This document shows, piece by piece, positions 1 to 4,285 of a stretch of DNA of 18,541 nucleotides. Position 1 is the first letter of the stretch; every line of letters begins with the position of its first letter. The notes under the pieces were generated by a model, which searched no databases, was not told the DNA's origin, and saw only the letters and a list, made by a program, of their open reading frames with translations. Where the stretch lies: positions 1-18,541 of the forward strand of contig CAJUCG010000037.1 of NCBI GenBank assembly GCA_910585065.1. The letters are read 5' to 3'. Source of the DNA: an uncultured Lachnospiraceae bacterium (GTDB taxonomy: Bacteria > Bacillota > Clostridia > Lachnospirales > Lachnospiraceae). The position numbers and the translations under genes are program-made.

Positions 1-1
1 A

Positions 2-238
2 ACACTGCTGACTAATGAAGAACGTGTCCGTTCGGAAGATATGGGCAACTATTTCCGCGTGACACCTGATGAACGTGGGTTGAACTACGATAAATTCCTT
101 GCTACATATGGCGCAGTAACACAGGCTGATGAACCCTATAATAGTCATAATACAACATTGTTGGACGTTGAAGGTACTGCAAATAAGATTTTAACTACGG
201 AGTATGTACGAGAGCAACTAGAAAGTGGGATATCATAA
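2..238 (+). CDS. UDP-N-acetylglucosamine 4,6-dehydratase/epimerase (CapE/FnlA type), 3' end only
   Basis: The reading frame enters the window at base 2 and runs 78 codons to TAA at 236-238; the first ATG in view (41) is internal. The visible residues carry the C-terminal signature of the CapE/FnlA family of extended short-chain dehydrogenase/reductases that act on UDP-GlcNAc in capsule or O-antigen synthesis: TLLTNEE, then DMGNYFRV, then LNYDKF, then the near-terminal SHNT followed by LDVEG. The catalytic Rossmann part (Gly-rich loop, YxxxK) lies upstream of the window, so activity cannot be judged. Family members end shortly after the SHNT block, as this one does, so the 3' end looks intact. 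No capF- or capG-like gene follows, so this is probably the last gene of a polysaccharide cluster. Family assignment is from remembered motif patterns, not a search; a related CapD-like enzyme is the main alternative. Confidence 0.78.
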   Translation, partial: TLLTNEERVRSEDMGNYFRVTPDERGLNYDKFLATYGAVTQADEPYNSHNTTLLDVEGTANKILTTEYVREQLESGIS

Positions 239-279
239 TAGATATACCCCAACTTAGCCATATTATAAAACCTGCCCTT

Positions 280-295
280 TAACTTGCTAACTTGC
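280..295. repeat. 8-base tandem direct repeat
   Basis: TAACTTGC occurs twice in immediate succession (280-287, 288-295). Because 8 is not a multiple of 3, such a duplication would shift any reading frame crossing it, which fits the view that this interval is decayed coding sequence. It could equally be chance or slippage in neutral DNA. Confidence 0.6.
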
Positions 296-425
296 GGTTT
301 TGCTGATAGTTACTTTGATGGAAGCCACAAATCTTCTTGGAATAATTCTCAATTTGGATGTCCTGTGACAGCGATGACATTGGATGTAATTGATTAAAAA
401 AGGGGTGGATCATTGTGTGGGAATG

Positions 426-434
426 TGATATACT
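426..434 (+). promoter_or_regulatory. candidate extended -10 promoter for the orphan ORF
   Basis: TGATATACT gives a TGn extension followed by TATACT (5 of 6 matches to TATAAT). No good -35 hexamer sits 16-18 bases upstream, which is tolerated by extended -10 promoters. The predicted start point near 441 would give a leader of about 32 bases before ATG 473. Sequence match only. Confidence 0.35.
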
Positions 435-472
435 GTTTATTCAAAGGGCAATAAGTCAATAATCCGAATATT

Positions 473-829
473 ATGAAGTCGAAGATGGATTACATAAACA
501 GAATATCACATCAGTATAGTAGAAAGATACTACTTCATGTTCATTATAAGGGGAAAAAGGGTGAGAATATCAGAAACTATGTGTTCATCCAGCACAGAAA
601 AGTAGAAACTGGCTGGATTATTTACTCCCATGAAATGATACTGGAATGGACTGATTTTTATACCGCGAATTATGACATAAAGGGCATAGTGTTTTCAGAC
701 GATGGTGCAGACTGCGTTTACTGCATAAAACCAGATGGTACAATTACTTGTTTTAGTAGCATGGATAATGAAGAAATTCAAATAGCGGATACGCTATGGA
801 ACTTTTTTTCTTTTGTTTTTCTCGATTAG
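473..829 (+). CDS. orphan hypothetical protein, 118 aa
   Basis: I do not recognise this protein. The open frame encodes 118 residues with no signal peptide or membrane segment. The N-terminal third is basic (KSKMDY, QYSRK, HYKGKKGE). The middle and C-terminal parts look like beta strands rich in aromatics and acids (GWIIYSHEM, EWTDFYTANYD, VFSDDGADCVYC, PDGTITCF). Small, acidic, aromatic-rich orphans of this kind are sometimes immunity proteins, but that is a guess. The start is weak: the nearest purine-rich run, AAAGGG at 443-448, is 24 bases before ATG 473, and the second Met codon (485) has no better site. The last 15 codons run through a hairpin and T-run (782-820), so the native C-terminus may have been different. 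Composition is AT-rich compared with the housekeeping block, in keeping with acquired DNA. A relic gene remains possible. Confidence 0.5.
   Translation: MKSKMDYINRISHQYSRKILLHVHYKGKKGENIRNYVFIQHRKVETGWIIYSHEMILEWTDFYTANYDIKGIVFSDDGADCVYCIKPDGTITCFSSMDNEEIQIADTLWNFFSFVFLD
782..820 (+). terminator. hairpin plus T-run inside the 3' end of the orphan ORF
   Basis: ATAGCG (782-787) and CGCTAT (792-797) form a perfect 6-bp stem around a GATA tetraloop. After a 5-base spacer comes a run of seven T at 803-809, then further T-rich sequence to 820. This resembles an intrinsic terminator but lies within the open frame and ends only about 9 bases before its stop. The spacer before the T-run makes it less than ideal. 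Confidence 0.4.
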
Positions 830-842
830 ATTGACATTGAAA
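822..842. repeat. direct repeat, copy 1 (left end of two-gene unit)
   Basis: This 21-base stretch matches 2533-2553 at 19 of 21 positions, including the unbroken 13-mer GATTAGATTGACA (824-836), followed in both copies by nTGAAA. A further shared 8-mer, TTCCCATT, follows each copy (851-858 and 2573-2580). Copy 1 covers the stop codon of the orphan ORF and the start of the ribosome binding site of the next gene. Confidence 0.65.
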
Positions 843-846
843 GGAG
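842..846 (+). promoter_or_regulatory. ribosome binding site that favours an ATT start
   Basis: AGGAG (in GAAAGGAG, 839-846) is a strong Shine-Dalgarno. It lies 9 bases before ATT at 856 but 27 bases before the first ATG at 874. Normal spacing is about 5-10 bases, so this site favours initiation at ATT 856, a rare but real start codon (as in infC), or suggests that an original ATG/GTG at this position has mutated. Confidence 0.5.
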
Positions 847-873
847 CTGATTCCCATTCCAAGAACAAAAAAA

Positions 874-1656
874 ATGGAGCTTTCTCCAGATAAACAATTT
901 CAAAACTTGCTTTCCACTGTTGTGGAGGCATATCAGGAATTAGGTTCCATTCGTTTGGTGGAGTCCGAGTTAGGTATTTCCATGGTTAAGGTGCGAAAGC
1001 TTTTGATCACTGCAAATGCCTATGATTCTCATATGGCGGGTACCGTAAATAAGCTGTACTCTTCGGATCAGACTATCGATGAGATTATGGAAATTACTCA
1101 TCTTAGCCGTGCCTCCGTGTATTCTTATCTGCCGTACAAGACGGATTCATATAAATTGGAGGTGCTTAGTTTGGATGCGGAGAACTGTGCCAGATATCGG
1201 GAGAGGAAAAATGCGGTTAAAATCTTGCAGGAAATAAATCGCCGTGATCATGGTGATAATTATAATCCTGTTGATAATAGCCCAAACCACAATACGGAGG
1301 CTGGTCACGAAGCCCTCTGGAATTGTCTTGTAGCATTTCAGAAATATCCGTTTCACACAGTATCCGGTCTGCAATTTAGCTATACGATAAAGACGGGAAA
1401 AAACGGTGAGCTTACAAAAGAGCTTTGGATTGATCGGAAAATATCAAAATCCCTTACATGGAGCAGTATCATACTGGCATATAATAATGCGGTAAAATGC
1501 AAAGATGTACTTGACCGCCCAAAGGCACTGGGAGATATTCGCGGGGTATCCTATCTCTATCCTATTTTTTGGCGGTTTGGTCTTATTCGCGTGCCGGAGA
1601 AAATGGCAGCAGTGCTGGAACGGCCACAGGGGAGGAAAAGAAAGGCAGATGAATAA
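874..1656 (+). CDS. double helix-turn-helix DNA-binding protein of unknown role
   Basis: This 260-residue protein has two predicted helix-turn-helix units near the N-terminus: about residues 24-48 (GSIRLVESELGISMVKVRKLL) shows the spacing of a MerR/Fis-like HTH, and about 57-88 (QTIDEIMEITHLSRASVYSYL) is a resolvase- or sigma-like HTH. A basic helix (ARYRERKNAVK) and a polar Asn/Asp/His-rich linker (about 124-145) follow. The C-terminal half (about 146-245) has conserved-looking Trp and aromatic residues (ELWIDRKI, LTWSSIILAY, SYLYPIFWRFGLI). I recall similar proteins beginning PRTKKMEL in Lachnospiraceae accessory regions, but no function is known to me. Here the codons for PRTKK lie upstream of ATG 874 and follow ATT 856, so the true protein may be 266 aa from 856. 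The next gene overlaps its end by 8 bases, implying co-transcription. A regulator role is inferred from the HTHs only. Confidence 0.7.
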   Translation: MELSPDKQFQNLLSTVVEAYQELGSIRLVESELGISMVKVRKLLITANAYDSHMAGTVNKLYSSDQTIDEIMEITHLSRASVYSYLPYKTDSYKLEVLSLDAENCARYRERKNAVKILQEINRRDHGDNYNPVDNSPNHNTEAGHEALWNCLVAFQKYPFHTVSGLQFSYTIKTGKNGELTKELWIDRKISKSLTWSSIILAYNNAVKCKDVLDRPKALGDIRGVSYLYPIFWRFGLIRVPEKMAAVLERPQGRKRKADE

Positions 1657-2488
1657 TTATGTTTTGACAGAATATCAAATTTCATCCAGGACTTCATCAG
1701 AGCAGACCTTAACACTCGCTTTGCTTGCGGATCTTCATGAACAGGGAACCGAGGAGATTGTTGAATTAGTGAGATCGGTATCTCCGGATTTTATTTGTAT
1801 TGCCGGGGATACCTTTGAGAGAAGTGAAAAAAATAAAGATAAAAAGCATCCTGAGCTGCAATATGAAACTAGCTGCGGCAGGATAGATCGGATTATTCAT
1901 ATATTTTTTACATTGATGGATCATGTATTTCGTCTTTTTACTAAAAAAAATAAGCTTAGCGAAAGACAACAAACAGAACAGACCTATGGATTTTTGCGAA
2001 AACTGCAGGAGATCGCGCCCGTGTATATGAGCCCTGGAAATCATGAGCGATATTTGACAAGGAAAGATCGGGAAGTGTTGGAGAGAGCAGGGATTGTGTT
2101 TCTTGACAATAGTGCGGCAAGGGTAGGGAATATAAGGATTGGAGGATTATCTTCCACACCGGACTGGGATTGGCTGAAACAGTATGCTAAGATGGATGGA
2201 TATAAGATTTTGCTCTCCCATCATCCGGAGAGATTTCCAAATTTTTCCGGTATCAATCTTGTTCTTTCCGGTCATGCACATGGCGGTCAGATACGAATTA
2301 AAGGGCAGGGAATCTATGCGCCGGGTCAAGGTCTGCTGCCAAAATATACAAGAGGGATATACAAAAAAGAGAGTGCGGCGATGATTGTGAGCGCGGGCTG
2401 TTCAAATACTGCCCCCATTCCGCGGTGGGGGAATCCCTGTGAGGTGGTTGTGATAAAGTTAGATATGACCGGATATGTGGTTCGATAA
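1649..2488 (+). CDS. YkuE/YaeI-like metallophosphoesterase
   Basis: This is a calcineurin-like metallophosphoesterase of 279 residues. The dinuclear-metal motifs appear in order: D28-L-H30, G53-D54, G130-N131-H132-E, H191, and GHAHGG (208-213) with H209 and H211. Family members hydrolyse phosphate mono- or diesters; the substrate here is unknown. Unlike many YkuE-type enzymes, it has no N-terminal membrane anchor or signal peptide, so a cytoplasmic location is likely. A Lys/Arg-rich insertion (about 58-110) separates the second and third metal motifs. Start ATG 1649 was chosen because homology begins just after it and GGGGAGG plus AAAGG lie upstream; an in-frame start at 1505 would run far into the HTH gene. 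It overlaps that gene by 8 bases, so the two are probably translationally coupled. Confidence 0.85.
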   Translation: MNNYVLTEYQISSRTSSEQTLTLALLADLHEQGTEEIVELVRSVSPDFICIAGDTFERSEKNKDKKHPELQYETSCGRIDRIIHIFFTLMDHVFRLFTKKNKLSERQQTEQTYGFLRKLQEIAPVYMSPGNHERYLTRKDREVLERAGIVFLDNSAARVGNIRIGGLSSTPDWDWLKQYAKMDGYKILLSHHPERFPNFSGINLVLSGHAHGGQIRIKGQGIYAPGQGLLPKYTRGIYKKESAAMIVSAGCSNTAPIPRWGNPCEVVVIKLDMTGYVVR

Positions 2489-2518
2489 CAAAAATAAATT
2501 TTCAGATATATTATCGAA
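2481..2518. repeat. 8-bp perfect inverted repeat over the phosphoesterase stop codon
   Basis: TTCGATAA (2481-2488, containing the TAA stop) and TTATCGAA (2511-2518) are exact reverse complements separated by 22 bases. AAAAT/ATTTT (2491-2495, 2498-2502) is nested inside. No T-run follows on the plus strand, so this does not look like a standard terminator. It could be a weak hairpin, a protein binding site or a recombination arm. Confidence 0.5.
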
Positions 2519-2532
2519 GTATAGTAGGTTTA

Positions 2533-2553
2533 TTGATTAGATTGACAGTGAAA
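2533..2553. repeat. direct repeat, copy 2 (right end of two-gene unit)
   Basis: Second copy of the repeat at 822-842 (19 of 21 positions, with GATTAGATTGACA at 2535-2547). It lies 45 bases after the phosphoesterase stop and 20 bases before the murF -35 box. The trailing shared TTCCCATT (2573-2580) overlaps that -35 box. Confidence 0.65.
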
Positions 2554-2558
2554 TGTCA
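2543..2558. promoter_or_regulatory. short palindrome upstream of the murF promoter
   Basis: TGACA (2543-2547) and TGTCA (2554-2558) form an inverted repeat with a 6-base centre, about 15 bases upstream of the putative -35. The size and spacing suit a dimeric regulator's operator, but there is no T-run and no known consensus that I can name. Copy 1 of the direct repeat lacks the second arm. Confidence 0.3.
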
Positions 2559-2572
2559 CAGCAAAAAAACAG

Positions 2573-2601
2573 TTCCCATTTTCTTTGTCATGTAGTATAA
2601 T
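2573..2601 (+). promoter_or_regulatory. putative sigma-A promoter of murF
   Basis: TTCCCA (2573-2578, 4 of 6 matches to TTGACA) is 17 bases from a perfect TATAAT (2596-2601). The transcription start would fall near 2608, giving a leader of about 27 bases with the ribosome binding site at 2621-2628. This supports translation from ATG 2635 rather than ATG 2611, which would sit at the extreme 5' end of the message. Confidence 0.6.
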
Positions 2602-2634
2602 TACAATATTATGGCTTCTAGAAAGGGGTTTGTG

Positions 2635-4272
2635 ATGAGAGAGTATACCGTAAAGGAAATTGCGCAGATTGTCGGGGGAGAGCTGATTGCTAAAGATGGC
2701 GGGATCACAGTGACAGAGTTTTCGACAAATTCGAAGGAGGGCGATGCGACAACAATGTTTGTCCCTGTGATTGGAGAGCGGGTGGATGGACATAATTTTA
2801 TTGGGGATGCATTTGCGCATGGGATGCGGGCGACATTTACGTGCAGAAAAGATCTTATCTTGGAACAGGAAAATAATGGAAATTCCGAGATGGCATATAT
2901 ATATGTAGATTTGCCGGGGGAAAAGAATCCGAATGTGACAGCATTGCAGCGTTTTGGAGCATATGTGCGCAGGGAATTTTCACTTCCCGTTGTCGGCATT
3001 ACAGGAAGCGTTGGAAAGACATCGACGAAGGAGATGGTGGCATCCGCGCTTGAAGCGAAGTTTTGTACACTAAAGACGGACGGAAATATGAATAGTCAGG
3101 TCGGTGTGCCGCGCATGATGTTAAGGCTTACAAAGGAACATCAGATGGCAGTGATTGAGATGGGGATGAGTATGCCGGGCGAGATGGAGCGGATCACGCG
3201 CGTGGCGCGCCCGGAATGTGCGGTGATTACAAATATCAGTGTCGCACATATTGAGAATCTTGGATCGATGGCAAATATCTTAAAGGAGAAGTTAAATATT
3301 ATCAACGAGATCCCTGAAGGGGGCGCGCTGTTTGTCAACGGGGACGATAAGACGCTAAAAAAATTGGTAAGGATATGGCGGACGCTTACCGGGCAGAAGG
3401 TAGAAAAAAAGCCGGAGAGGAAAGAGGCAGTGTGGATGGGGGATAAGGAGGATGAGGGGGAAAAGATCTTGTTAAGTCCTGCCGCCGAGAAAAAACTGTC
3501 TCAGATTCGCATATTTACTTTTGGAACGGAGGCGGACTGCGATTACCGCGCAAAGAGAATTCAGACCGTCGAAAATGGAACGCAGTTTACGCTCTGCGGG
3601 GAAGAGATCAAAAAGGAATTGGTGATAAAGCTCTCTGTTGAGGGGAAACATCATGTGGAAAACGCGCTGGCGGCTCTTGCTGTGGCAGCATATTTTGGAA
3701 TCGCGCCGGAAGCTGTGGCAGAGAAATTGTTTGATTATCAGCCGCCGGCAATGCGGGGCGGAAAAATTGAGGCGGGGGGCGCGATCTTAATTGATGATAC
3801 GTACAATGCAAACCCTGATTCAGTACACGCCGCATTAACTAGCCTGGCGGCGATAAAGGCAAAGCGGCGTATTGCCGTGTTGGGGGATATGCTGGAACTT
3901 GGGGAGATCTCAAGAAGCTGCCATGAATTTATCGGAGAAAATCTGCTCCAATTTGAGATTGATTATATTGTGGGAGTCGGCAATGAGGCTGAGTGCTATG
4001 TTACTGGGGCACTGCGCGCACAGAGTCAGCAGACAAAGCTGGTGCGAAAGGATAACGGCTCAGTGGCTCAGGGATCAATGATGAAGGGATGGTCTAAGCC
4101 AGTGCCAACCATCGACGGCAGATTCTTTTCGGATAACGCGTCTGCACTTGCCTTCTTAAAAGACTTTGTGCGGGAGGGCGATGCCATTTTATTTAAAGGA
4201 TCGCGCGCAATGAAAATGGAGGAGATTGTGGCAGGACTTAGAGGAGTACTGGAGAAAAAAGGCAAAAATTAA
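2635..4272 (+). CDS. murF: UDP-N-acetylmuramoyl-tripeptide--D-alanyl-D-alanine ligase
   Basis: MurF adds D-Ala-D-Ala to the UDP-MurNAc-tripeptide in the cytoplasm, completing the peptidoglycan pentapeptide at the cost of ATP. The 545-residue protein shows an N-terminal UDP-MurNAc recognition region (REYTVKEIAQIVGGEL, then STNSKE), the ATP P-loop GITGSVGKT at 121-129, the central signature GKHHVENALAA (337-347) and DDTYNANPDS (387-396), and the C-terminal FKGSRAMKMEEIV. The start at 2635 follows GAAAGGGG (2621-2628) by 6 bases and matches the family N-terminus. It is longer than the usual roughly 450-460 residues: about 45 residues (246-290, highly charged) are inserted after the NGDD motif, and about 20 near SQQTKLVRKDNG. 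It is first in the housekeeping run, 13 bases before priA, and has its own promoter. The accessory segment lies immediately upstream. Confidence 0.95.
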   Translation: MREYTVKEIAQIVGGELIAKDGGITVTEFSTNSKEGDATTMFVPVIGERVDGHNFIGDAFAHGMRATFTCRKDLILEQENNGNSEMAYIYVDLPGEKNPNVTALQRFGAYVRREFSLPVVGITGSVGKTSTKEMVASALEAKFCTLKTDGNMNSQVGVPRMMLRLTKEHQMAVIEMGMSMPGEMERITRVARPECAVITNISVAHIENLGSMANILKEKLNIINEIPEGGALFVNGDDKTLKKLVRIWRTLTGQKVEKKPERKEAVWMGDKEDEGEKILLSPAAEKKLSQIRIFTFGTEADCDYRAKRIQTVENGTQFTLCGEEIKKELVIKLSVEGKHHVENALAALAVAAYFGIAPEAVAEKLFDYQPPAMRGGKIEAGGAILIDDTYNANPDSVHAALTSLAAIKAKRRIAVLGDMLELGEISRSCHEFIGENLLQFEIDYIVGVGNEAECYVTGALRAQSQQTKLVRKDNGSVAQGSMMKGWSKPVPTIDGRFFSDNASALAFLKDFVREGDAILFKGSRAMKMEEIVAGLRGVLEKKGKN

Positions 4273-4285
4273 AAGGGGGAGTATC

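Larger units (their letters stand above)
239..472. other. 234-base AT-rich intergenic stretch
   Basis: No credible full gene lies here. It contains a perfect 8-base tandem repeat (280-295). A start-less open stretch (269-397) reads ...CGFADSYFDG and ends ...PVTAMTLDVID-stop; it may be a relic of a lost gene. There is also a possible 15-codon peptide frame starting at GTG 415 behind a GGGGTGG, and an extended -10 promoter candidate (426-434). No terminator hairpin with a T-run was found directly after the dehydratase gene. Confidence 0.5.

Noticed and set aside
415..462. Possible 15-residue peptide from GTG 415 behind GGGGTGG
   Set aside because: The candidate promoter lies inside it and no leader-peptide function or attenuator follows; too short to support.
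1505..1648. Upstream in-frame extension of the phosphoesterase
   Set aside because: It would overlap the HTH gene by about 150 bases in another frame; ATG 1649 has a ribosome binding site and matches where homology begins.
2611..2634. Earlier ATG for murF
   Set aside because: The GAAAGGGG site is positioned for 2635, and 2611 would sit almost at the predicted transcript 5' end.
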